Below, one piece after another: positions 53,715 through 61,196 of a DNA stretch of 64,000 nt (the stretch's first letter is position 1; each line of letters opens with the position of its first letter). The stretch spans positions 177,769-241,768 of the forward strand of contig NZ_MUHF01000019.1 in the NCBI RefSeq assembly GCF_002217435.1, written 5' to 3'. Both the position numbers and the translations under genes were made by a program. The notes under the pieces were generated by a model, which saw only the letters and a program-made list of their open reading frames with translations, was not told the origin of the DNA and ran no database searches. Source of the DNA: Flavobacterium reichenbachii. GTDB taxonomy: Bacteria > Bacteroidota > Bacteroidia > Flavobacteriales > Flavobacteriaceae.

Positions 53715-54824
53715 TGCTTTAGATTTTTTGCTTTTGTGATTTCTTCCATACCAAATTATAAATCCGGTAACGGGAAGCGTTGAGGCAAATAAACTCACTA
53801 TAAAAGCAATAATTTTTCCGGGTAAATCTAGAATTTGTCCAGTATGAATGCCGTAATTCATTTCTACAACCTGAAGACCTAAACTTTTTGAATCATACGA
53901 ATCGGTCTGAATTAATTCTCCATTATTCGGATGAAAATAATAATTGCTCTGGTGATCATAACGCAAAGTATGAGGATAGGCTCCAGTATTGATAATGTCG
54001 CCTTTCTTTTGTGGCAGCATTACATAAAACATTTCGGCTTTTGGATTTTTTTTCATGGTTTGATAAAAAGCCTTATCTATCGCGGCAGCAGTATTATACT
54101 CAAATTTTGTTTTATCGATTATTGGTTTTTTGGTTTCAAGAACTTTGTCTCCACCAAAATTGAAGGTTTTATAAATTCCGTCTCCAACCCAATCGTAAGT
54201 AAAGGTTAGACCTGTTACGGCGAGAATCAAGGCGATAAGTGCAATGTAAAATCCAGAAGTATTGTGCCAGTCATAATTAACCCGGCGCCATTTTGCATTC
54301 CATTTAATGGTAAAACTTCTTTTGATATCGCTTTTTCGTTTTGGCCACCATTGTATAATTCCTGAAATTAATAAAAGGATAAAAATTATAGTTGCACCGC
54401 CAATAATATGTTTTCCGATATAATCTGGAAGGAGCAGGTATAGGTGTATGTATTCAACAATGATAAAAAAGTCAGTTTCTGGATTTTCGATTTTTAAATG
54501 TTCTCCAGTGTAGGGATTAAAATAGAGGTATAAACTTCCTAAATCAGAATAGGTATAAACTATCGCAGCTCTATTTTTTCCATAAAAAGAAACCATCGAT
54601 TGTTTGTAATTCGGAAGAATTTCTTTTGCTTTTTCCTGTAAGACCGACGGCAGTATGAATGGTTTATTTTGAGGTTCGACCAAACGCCATTCTTTGCGGG
54701 TTACATCTTTTATCTCGTCATGAAAACAAAATATACAGCCGGTAATACTTATTATAAAAACAATAAGCCCGGAAATTAATCCGAGCCATTTATGTAGAAA
54801 GCGTATTTGTTTTTTGAATCCCAT
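53712..54824 (-). CDS. PepSY-associated transmembrane protein (siderophore/iron uptake)
   Basis: A 370-residue inner-membrane protein with four hydrophobic segments. The N-terminal helix FLHKWLGLISGLIVFIIS, the LLLISGIIQWWPKR and DWHNTSGFYIALIAL stretches, and the loop PYTGEHLKI are typical of the PepSY_TM family, which are proposed periplasmic reductases of ferric siderophores or iron. Last gene of the locus headed by the TonB receptor. Confidence 0.85.
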   Translation of the reverse strand: MGFKKQIRFLHKWLGLISGLIVFIISITGCIFCFHDEIKDVTRKEWRLVEPQNKPFILPSVLQEKAKEILPNYKQSMVSFYGKNRAAIVYTYSDLGSLYLYFNPYTGEHLKIENPETDFFIIVEYIHLYLLLPDYIGKHIIGGATIIFILLLISGIIQWWPKRKSDIKRSFTIKWNAKWRRVNYDWHNTSGFYIALIALILAVTGLTFTYDWVGDGIYKTFNFGGDKVLETKKPIIDKTKFEYNTAAAIDKAFYQTMKKNPKAEMFYVMLPQKKGDIINTGAYPHTLRYDHQSNYYFHPNNGELIQTDSYDSKSLGLQVVEMNYGIHTGQILDLPGKIIAFIVSLFASTLPVTGFIIWYGRNHKSKKSKA

Positions 54825-54944
54825 TTGACAAATTGTGAAAGATTTGATTTCTTTCTTTAGAATCAGCTCAAAAGCAAAAGTAATTCTAAATGCACAATCC
54901 GCAAATTATATCAATTTATTTTGGTCTTTTTTCGCGAAAGCGGT

Positions 54945-56492
54945 TTATTCCACTTTGACCTTTTTTAATTTGAAGGAAACATATAATGTAATAGAAGCTA
55001 AAACAATCCAGAAAATATCAATGAAGAAAATCTGAAATTGATTTTGAGCAAAAGTTTTCCAGAACCAGTTGCCACTGCAGATACCATTTGCAATTGGAAT
55101 TAAAAATCCTAAAATGCTTCCAGAAATTAAACACCACTTATTAGTAAAGTTGATGTCTCTCTTTAAAAGGAAAAATATAATCAATACTGCCCACGTAATA
55201 AAATAAACATTGTAAATATTGGTTTGACTCAATGGGTGAAACACCTTGCAGGCAATAAAAGCAATAGCAGTTACAGGATACATACTGAGGCAGAGCGCTA
55301 AATATATCCTAACAACAGAATTGTTGAATCGACGTTTTTTCTCCGGAAGATTTTTTTTGTCTCTGGCAACCAACCAAATCATAACTCCGGAAATAATCAC
55401 AAAACAAGTAATTATTCCTAATACAAAACTGATAATTTTTAAAGCATATCCTCCGTAATCACCAAAGTGTATTCGGTACAAAACGTTTTTAACAGCATCT
55501 AAATAGGTATTTTGAGTTATTGGATCTTTTTTGGCAATTATTTTGCCGTCTGCAATCTTATAAATTATTTTACCAACAGCAGTAAATCTTTTTTCGGCAG
55601 GTATTTCTCCTTGAACTAAAACATGCATGTTGGCATCGCCATAATTCTTAATTTCTACACTTGTGATTTGAAAATCTTTCCACGTGTTTTTTGTTTTTTC
55701 AACAAGTTTATTAATGCTAAAAGGATTAGCTAATTTTTTATTTTCAAATTTAAAATCAGGATTGTAATATTCTAAATCATCGTATAATTTTTTATCATCT
55801 CCCTTATACAAAGCCATTACGCTTGGTGCAACAATGAGAATTTTGATCATAAAAAAGGCTCCGGTTACAGCGTAAACAAACTGAAAAGGAAGACCAATCA
55901 TTCCCAATGAAGTATGAGCATCTGTCCATAAGGTTTTTAGTTTTTCCTTTGGACGAAACATGTAGAAATTTGATACAATTTTGTTCCAATGCAAAAGAAC
56001 ACCAGTTACAATTGCAAACAGAAAAAATAAAGCCACAAAACCTGAAAGATAATAGCCGATAGGATAAGGAACCTGAGCCAAAAAGTGGAGTCTGTATAAA
56101 AATTCACCTAGAGAATAAGATTCTTCATAAGTATGAGTTTTGAAGTTTTCTGTATCCAGATAAAAAAATGATCCTTCTTTTTGTTTGGCTGGAGCCAAAG
56201 TATCTTTGGTTCCTTCCATGTAAACATTTACACGTCTTTCTTTACTTCCATTAGAAATTGAAATATTTCTTCCGGCCAGAGTGTATTTTTTATCTAATAA
56301 ATCTAATGTGGAGTCGTAGTTGATTTGTTTTTCTTTTGTTATTGAAACAGATTCGCCACGCTCCCAATTGATTATTTCATCTCTAAAAAAAGAAAATGAT
56401 CCTGCAAAGAAAATAACAAATAATACAACGCTTATCACAATACCACTAACGGTATGTGTATGAAAATAAATATTATAGTTTCTGTTATTCAT
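54945..56492 (-). CDS. PepSY-associated transmembrane protein, long form
   Basis: A 515-residue relative of the neighbouring gene, with the family start HTHTVSGIVISVVLF, WTDAHTSLGMIGLPFQFVY and RIHFGDYGGYALKIISFVLG, plus three or four extra C-terminal helices beyond the usual PepSY_TM core. Probably involved in ferric iron or siderophore reduction. It follows the DUF3649-like gene by 3 nt. Confidence 0.85.
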   Translation of the reverse strand: MNNRNYNIYFHTHTVSGIVISVVLFVIFFAGSFSFFRDEIINWERGESVSITKEKQINYDSTLDLLDKKYTLAGRNISISNGSKERRVNVYMEGTKDTLAPAKQKEGSFFYLDTENFKTHTYEESYSLGEFLYRLHFLAQVPYPIGYYLSGFVALFFLFAIVTGVLLHWNKIVSNFYMFRPKEKLKTLWTDAHTSLGMIGLPFQFVYAVTGAFFMIKILIVAPSVMALYKGDDKKLYDDLEYYNPDFKFENKKLANPFSINKLVEKTKNTWKDFQITSVEIKNYGDANMHVLVQGEIPAEKRFTAVGKIIYKIADGKIIAKKDPITQNTYLDAVKNVLYRIHFGDYGGYALKIISFVLGIITCFVIISGVMIWLVARDKKNLPEKKRRFNNSVVRIYLALCLSMYPVTAIAFIACKVFHPLSQTNIYNVYFITWAVLIIFFLLKRDINFTNKWCLISGSILGFLIPIANGICSGNWFWKTFAQNQFQIFFIDIFWIVLASITLYVSFKLKKVKVE

Positions 56493-56495
56493 GAA

Positions 56496-56798
56496 TTATT
56501 TGGTAATAGGGTTATTAGTTTGTCCGAGATAAATAATACCGCAAAAAAATAAAGTGAGCAGTAAATAGATGCCCCATATTTTCCAGCCGCTTTTTGCTAA
56601 GAAAGCCACAACCATTAAGGCAACCCATAGAATAAAACCTGTAAAAGCCATTGTGATCAGAACATTTACGCGATTGAACCAAGAAGCCAAAGCTAAATGA
56701 AAAGTTACAGAAACAAAATAACCGCCAAGTATGGCCGCTGTTATTTTGAGAAAACGCTGTCCTTTAGACTGCGTCAGGTATTTAGGATTTGCAGGCAT
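56496..56798 (-). CDS. small membrane protein (DUF3649-like) in the iron-uptake locus
   Basis: A 100-residue protein with three hydrophobic helices (LKITAAILGGYFVSVTFHLAL; VLITMAFTGFILWVALMVVAF; IWGIYLLLTLFFCGIIYLG). Position between a TonB receptor and PepSY proteins matches small DUF3649 proteins of siderophore loci in other bacteria; the sequence match is by eye. Confidence 0.6.
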   Translation of the reverse strand: MPANPKYLTQSKGQRFLKITAAILGGYFVSVTFHLALASWFNRVNVLITMAFTGFILWVALMVVAFLAKSGWKIWGIYLLLTLFFCGIIYLGQTNNPITK

Positions 56799-56799
56799 A

Positions 56800-57132
56800 T
56801 TAATAGTAATAAATTTCGAATAGTCCGGCTAGTACAAAAAGTACTGCAACTGCTTTGCTGTTTAGAACTTTCAGCGGTTTTAATATTACAATTAAACTGG
56901 AAATTGTCATTAGCTGAATAAAAAACAATAAGGTTCCGCAACATAAAGACATACTCAAAAACCATAAAGAATAAGCAAAGAGAAGTAAAATCAAGCCTGT
57001 GATTTTAGTCTGTTTGGGATTGCTGCTCATCCATTTTTCAAAACTGTAATTATAAGAAAGTACTGCTCTTTTAGAAGTGTAATAAAACATATAAAAAGAG
57101 ATAAAAACGAAAAGACTGGCTATTGTTATCAT
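56800..57132 (-). CDS. small membrane protein (DUF3325-like) in the iron-uptake locus
   Basis: A 110-residue protein with three hydrophobic helices (about 1-17, 43-63, 66-83) and a terminal EIYYY. It starts 62 nt after the TonB receptor stop, past a hairpin, and is followed by the DUF3649-like gene with a one-base gap. Resembles DUF3325 proteins of siderophore loci in layout; weakly supported. Confidence 0.55.
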   Translation of the reverse strand: MITIASLFVFISFYMFYYTSKRAVLSYNYSFEKWMSSNPKQTKITGLILLLFAYSLWFLSMSLCCGTLLFFIQLMTISSLIVILKPLKVLNSKAVAVLFVLAGLFEIYYY

Positions 57133-57147
57133 GATTTTATAATTTTA

Positions 57148-57180
57148 AAAAGCATCTTTCTAATTTAGAAAGATGCTTTT
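57148..57180 (-). terminator. internal terminator after the TonB receptor gene
   Basis: 15-bp stem AAAAGCATCTTTCTA / TAGAAAGATGCTTTT between the receptor stop and the next gene, which would reduce expression of the downstream membrane proteins relative to the receptor. Confidence 0.75.
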
Positions 57181-57193
57181 GTGTTATTTTATC

Positions 57194-59662
57194 TTAGAAT
57201 TTGTAGGTGAAACTTGCAGCAACTGCTCTTGGATCTTTAGGATGTATTGTTGACCAACCATCATAAATTTCTTTGTTTGCAATGTTGTTTAATTTAACTG
57301 TGATAGTAAATTTTTCGGCACTGTAAAATAAAGATGAATTTAGGACTGTGTACTCAGGAATAGTAAATGTTCCAGAAACTTTTCTATTCATAATCATATT
57401 GTCACCAACATAATTTCCTCCAAAACCTAAACCAAAACCTCTTAAGAATCCGTTAGTAAATTTGTAACTAGCCCAAAGGTTAGCCAGATTTCTAGGACCT
57501 GCATTTTCAGATCTGCGACCTACAAAGTCAGGATCTCCTTTTAGTAAAACAGCATCATTATAACTGTATCCAAGGATAATATTCAAACCGTTAATTGGGT
57601 TTGCAATAAATTCAGCCTCAAAACCTTTGTTTTTCTGGCCTCCATCCTGGAATGTAGTTTGATTGTTTGGTTGCGGCGTAGTTGGATCTGCCGGATCTAT
57701 ATACGGAGTTTCTACTACATAAACCTGATCTGTAACTTCTATATTGTAATAGCTGAAAGTAGCGTAAAGTTTATCTTTGAAAAGATTTAATTTTGTTCCA
57801 ACTTCAAACTGATCTGCATGTTCTGGATTAAATATTAACGGCGTTGTAATAGTAGCCTGACGGTTTTGACCCGGAGCAACATTCACAAATCCGTTCATGT
57901 AATTTGCAAAAATAGAAACCTTGTCTAAAACTGGCTGGTAAACTAATCCAAATTTTGGAGAGAAACCAGTTTGGTTGTATCCGTCATTTTTAGCATTCAT
58001 AAAACGATCGGCACGTAAACTTAACATAGCAGATAATGCAGGTGTAAAGTTTATTACATTTGAAACATAAGCACTGTAAGTTTCTTGTTTAGTACTATTG
58101 TCATTTCTTGGGCTGTTTCCTATAATAGCATCAGATCCGGCTTGTGTCAAATTTCCGGTATCACCGTTAGAATTTTGTCCAACAAAGTTGTTAAAAGATT
58201 GTAAATCATCTCCGATATAAACATATCCATTTCCAAAATATCCAGTACTACGATCGCTTGAAGTTCTTTTGAAGTAATCAAAACCTACAACGATTCTATT
58301 TCTAATGCTTCCGATTTTAAAATCACCATTAAAATTTTGCTGTACATCTGTTGTTATACTTTGATTGTCCTGATCTGTAAAATAACGAGCTAAAACAATT
58401 CCGTTTGTAATTGGCGTAAATTGTGTTCCTTCATACAAATAAGTATAATTTCCTTTTGATCTTGCTGAGCTGTTAGAAAACACAGTTTGAGAACTCCATT
58501 GATCAGAAAATTTATAGTTCATCTGAGCTTGGATGTTGAAAGAAGGAGTTTTCATTGTAAGTTCATTACTAGTGTAAGAACGTTCGTTGTCGTATTTTAA
58601 TTCATTAATATTATGAACTCTTAATGGAGCGCCTCTGTCTAAAAACAACATCGTTGGGTTTGTAGATTCGTTGCTCATAAACTCAGTATTAACCAAGAAT
58701 GATAGTTTATCATTTACTTCATATGATAATGAAGGTGCTACAAAGAAAGATTCTCTAAAACCCGCATCCTGAAAACTATTTTGTTTATTGTAAGCTGAAT
58801 TTATTCTGAAGTTTAAAGTTTTTTTCTCATTAAGAGGTGTGTTCAAATCTACAGTTGCACGATTTAAACCGTAGCTTCCTACTGTGTAGTTTATTTCTCC
58901 TCCAAATGTTTTGTATGGTCTTTTTGTAGTAGTGTTGATAAGTCCTCCATAAGAAATTAAGCTGCTTCCAAACAAAGTTCCAGAAGGTCCTCTGATAATT
59001 TCAACTCTATCAATATTTGCTGGATCTAAACTTCCGTTAGTTAAACCCGGTAAACCATTTACCATTGTAGGCTGTACTGGGAATCCTCTTAAAGAATAGT
59101 AAGCGGCTCCATCTCCTGCACGTCCTGTTGCAGCCCAAAGCGGTGTAATACCAGATGCATTTTTTAAGGCATCGTCAAAATTGGTAACTACTTGTTCTTT
59201 TAGCAATTCTCCTGTAATAGTAGTATAAGATTGCGGGTTTTCTAAGTTTTTAAGAGGTAATCTCGAAACCTGCTGGTTGTTTTTACGTGCAAAATGATTT
59301 TTTTTGTTACCATTTACAACTACTTCGCTTAAGTCTTCTGAGTTTGAAGTAATAGTGAAGTTTTGAGTTAAATTATCACCTTCTTTGATTACAACTGTTT
59401 TTTCTTGTGTAATGTATCCTACTGATGAAACTTTTAAAGTATAAGTTCCAGGTTTAATATTTTTTAAAGTATAATTACCAGATTCATCTGTAGTCGTTCC
59501 TGATTTTGTGCCTTTTAAAACAACAGAAATATTCTCTTGAGATTCGTCATTATTTAAAGTAATTTGACCTTTTATAGTTGCTTTTTCCTGTGACCACACT
59601 GTTGTGCCTGCTAGCAGAATAAAACAGAAATTCAAAAACAATATTGTAAATTTAGATTTCAT
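57194..59662 (-). CDS. TonB-dependent siderophore receptor
   Basis: An 822-residue outer-membrane receptor. Signal peptide (1-25), CarboxypepD-reg-like domain (about 29-115, GTKSGTTTDESGNYTLKNI), plug (about 150-280, SYYSLRGFPV, VEIIRGPSGTLFGSS), then a 22-strand beta-barrel ending in the C-terminal aromatic (AASFTYKF). Genes downstream encode two PepSY proteins, so a ferric-siderophore is the likely substrate. Promoter and palindromic elements lie just upstream. Confidence 0.93.
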   Translation of the reverse strand: MKSKFTILFLNFCFILLAGTTVWSQEKATIKGQITLNNDESQENISVVLKGTKSGTTTDESGNYTLKNIKPGTYTLKVSSVGYITQEKTVVIKEGDNLTQNFTITSNSEDLSEVVVNGNKKNHFARKNNQQVSRLPLKNLENPQSYTTITGELLKEQVVTNFDDALKNASGITPLWAATGRAGDGAAYYSLRGFPVQPTMVNGLPGLTNGSLDPANIDRVEIIRGPSGTLFGSSLISYGGLINTTTKRPYKTFGGEINYTVGSYGLNRATVDLNTPLNEKKTLNFRINSAYNKQNSFQDAGFRESFFVAPSLSYEVNDKLSFLVNTEFMSNESTNPTMLFLDRGAPLRVHNINELKYDNERSYTSNELTMKTPSFNIQAQMNYKFSDQWSSQTVFSNSSARSKGNYTYLYEGTQFTPITNGIVLARYFTDQDNQSITTDVQQNFNGDFKIGSIRNRIVVGFDYFKRTSSDRSTGYFGNGYVYIGDDLQSFNNFVGQNSNGDTGNLTQAGSDAIIGNSPRNDNSTKQETYSAYVSNVINFTPALSAMLSLRADRFMNAKNDGYNQTGFSPKFGLVYQPVLDKVSIFANYMNGFVNVAPGQNRQATITTPLIFNPEHADQFEVGTKLNLFKDKLYATFSYYNIEVTDQVYVVETPYIDPADPTTPQPNNQTTFQDGGQKNKGFEAEFIANPINGLNIILGYSYNDAVLLKGDPDFVGRRSENAGPRNLANLWASYKFTNGFLRGFGLGFGGNYVGDNMIMNRKVSGTFTIPEYTVLNSSLFYSAEKFTITVKLNNIANKEIYDGWSTIHPKDPRAVAASFTYKF

Positions 59663-59665
59663 TTT

Positions 59666-59676
59666 TTATTTAGAAT
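59666..59676 (+). promoter_or_regulatory. operator half-site upstream of the TonB receptor gene
   Basis: TTATTTAGAAT, an exact inverted copy of ATTCTAAATAA at 59735-59745. Between the start codon and the promoter. Confidence 0.5.
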
Positions 59677-59690
59677 TGATTTTAATAGCG

Positions 59691-59721
59691 CAAATTTAAC
59701 GGTATAGGATTAACTACACAA
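59691..59721 (-). promoter_or_regulatory. TonB receptor promoter
   Basis: On the minus strand TTG (59719-59721), 20-nt spacer, TAAATTTG (59691-59698). Confidence 0.7.
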
Positions 59722-59728
59722 GCTATTC

Positions 59729-59745
59729 TTATTTATTCTAAATAA
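59729..59745. promoter_or_regulatory. palindromic operator candidate, TonB receptor gene
   Basis: TTATTTA-TTC-TAAATAA is a perfect 7-3-7 palindrome just upstream of the -33 element. An A/T-rich box of this kind is a plausible Fur-like site. Confidence 0.55.
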
Positions 59746-59824
59746 AATATTTTTTAAAGGGTAAAAATTACATTTTTTTAAAAAATTAACAATTATTCAT
59801 TGATTTAATTCTGTTTTATATTAA

Positions 59825-59858
59825 AAAAAGCCTGTTCAAATGAATGAACAGGCTTTTT
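59825..59858 (-). terminator. terminator of the sucAB unit
   Basis: 14-bp stem AAAAAGCCTGTTCA / TGAACAGGCTTTTT just after sucB, on the minus strand. Confidence 0.88.
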
Positions 59859-59880
59859 AATCTAAGTTAATCGAATGATA

Positions 59881-61119
59881 TTACAATTCTAAAGCACGTT
59901 TAGCATCGCCATTCATCAATAATTCTAATGGGTTTTCCAAAGCTTCTTTAACAGCAACCAAGAAACCAACAGACTCACGTCCGTCAATAATTCTGTGGTC
60001 ATAAGAAAGTGCCACATACATCATTGGGTGAATCTCCACTTTTCCGTTTACAGCAATCGGACGCTCAATAATATTGTGCATTCCTAAAATTCCTGATTGA
60101 GGAGGGTTGATAATTGGAGTACTCAACATACTTCCAAAAACACCACCGTTTGTAATTGTAAAAGTTCCTCCAGTCATATCATCAACTGTAATTTGACCGT
60201 CACGAGCTCTTAAAGCTAATCTTTTGATTTCAGCTTCAATGCCTCGGAAAGTTAGTAATTCAGCATTACGAACAACAGGAACCATTAGTCCTTTTGGTCC
60301 AGAAACTGCGATCGAGATATCAGCAAAATCGTAAGCGATTTTGTAATCACCATCCATCATTGAGTTTACATCCGGATATAATTCTAAAGCTCTTGTAACG
60401 GCTTTTGTAAAGAATGACATAAAACCTAAACCAAGACCACCATGTTTTGCTTTGAAAGCATCTTTGTATTCGTTACGAATTTGGTTGATCGGAGTCATGT
60501 TTACTTCGTTGAAAGTAGTAAGCATGGCAGTTTCGTTTTTAGCCGAAACTAATCTTTCTGCTACTTTACGACGTAACATTGATAATTTTGTGCGCTCAGA
60601 TCCACGGCTTCCACCAGTTGGAGTTCCCATAGAAGGGACTGCATTTACAGCATCATCTTTAGTAATTCTGCCGCCTTTACCAGTTCCTGAAACTGTTGCC
60701 GGAGCTATATTTTTTTCGTCTAATATTTTTCTTGCTGCAGGAGATGGAGTTCCAGCTGCATAACTTGTTGCTGCAGGAGCTGCTTTTGGTGCTTCAGCTT
60801 TTACTTCTGCCTTTGGAGCTTCTGCTTTTGGTGCCTCAGCTTTTGGAGCTTCTGCTGCCGGAGCGTCACCTGCAGGTTTTGCTGCATCAGTATCAATTAA
60901 ACAAACTACAGCACCTACGGCAACTGTATCACCTTCTTCAGCTTTTAGTGTAATTACACCGCTCATTTCAGCAGGTAATTCAAGAGTAGCTTTATCTGAA
61001 TCAACTTCAGCAATAGCCTGATCTTTTTCTACATAATCTCCGTCTTTTACTAACCAAGTTGCAATTTCAACTTCTTTTATTGATTCCCCTGGTGATGGGA
61101 CTTTCATTTCTAAAATCAT
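59881..61119 (-). CDS. sucB: 2-oxoglutarate dehydrogenase E2 (dihydrolipoamide succinyltransferase)
   Basis: E2 component that forms succinyl-CoA in the TCA cycle. The 412-residue product has one lipoyl domain with lipoylated Lys43 (DSDKAT), an Ala/Pro/Lys/Glu-rich linker of repeated EAPKA units (about 85-120), the peripheral subunit-binding domain (PAARKILDEK) and the catalytic domain with SYDHRIIDGRESVGFL. It lies 77 nt downstream of sucA. Confidence 0.97.
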   Translation of the reverse strand: MILEMKVPSPGESIKEVEIATWLVKDGDYVEKDQAIAEVDSDKATLELPAEMSGVITLKAEEGDTVAVGAVVCLIDTDAAKPAGDAPAAEAPKAEAPKAEAPKAEVKAEAPKAAPAATSYAAGTPSPAARKILDEKNIAPATVSGTGKGGRITKDDAVNAVPSMGTPTGGSRGSERTKLSMLRRKVAERLVSAKNETAMLTTFNEVNMTPINQIRNEYKDAFKAKHGGLGLGFMSFFTKAVTRALELYPDVNSMMDGDYKIAYDFADISIAVSGPKGLMVPVVRNAELLTFRGIEAEIKRLALRARDGQITVDDMTGGTFTITNGGVFGSMLSTPIINPPQSGILGMHNIIERPIAVNGKVEIHPMMYVALSYDHRIIDGRESVGFLVAVKEALENPLELLMNGDAKRALEL

Positions 61120-61129
61120 CTTTGTTTTT

Positions 61130-61190
61130 GTTTAAGGTTTTTATGGTTTAAAGTTTCACGCTGCTAAACCTGAAACTTTAAACTTGAAAC
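61130..61190. repeat. spacer repeat between sucA and sucB
   Basis: Contains GTTTAAGG, GGTTTAAAGTTTC and the inverted GAAACTTTAAAC; an imperfect hairpin and period-7/8 units. Confidence 0.5.
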
Positions 61191-61196
61191 ATTTTT

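Noticed and set aside
53712..59662. The TonB receptor as part of a SusC/SusD polysaccharide locus
   Set aside because: No SusD-like gene is present and the partners are PepSY proteins, pointing to iron uptake.
60696..60953. Leu-rich open frame opposite the sucB linker
   Set aside because: Arises from the EAPKA-type linker repeats read on the other strand.
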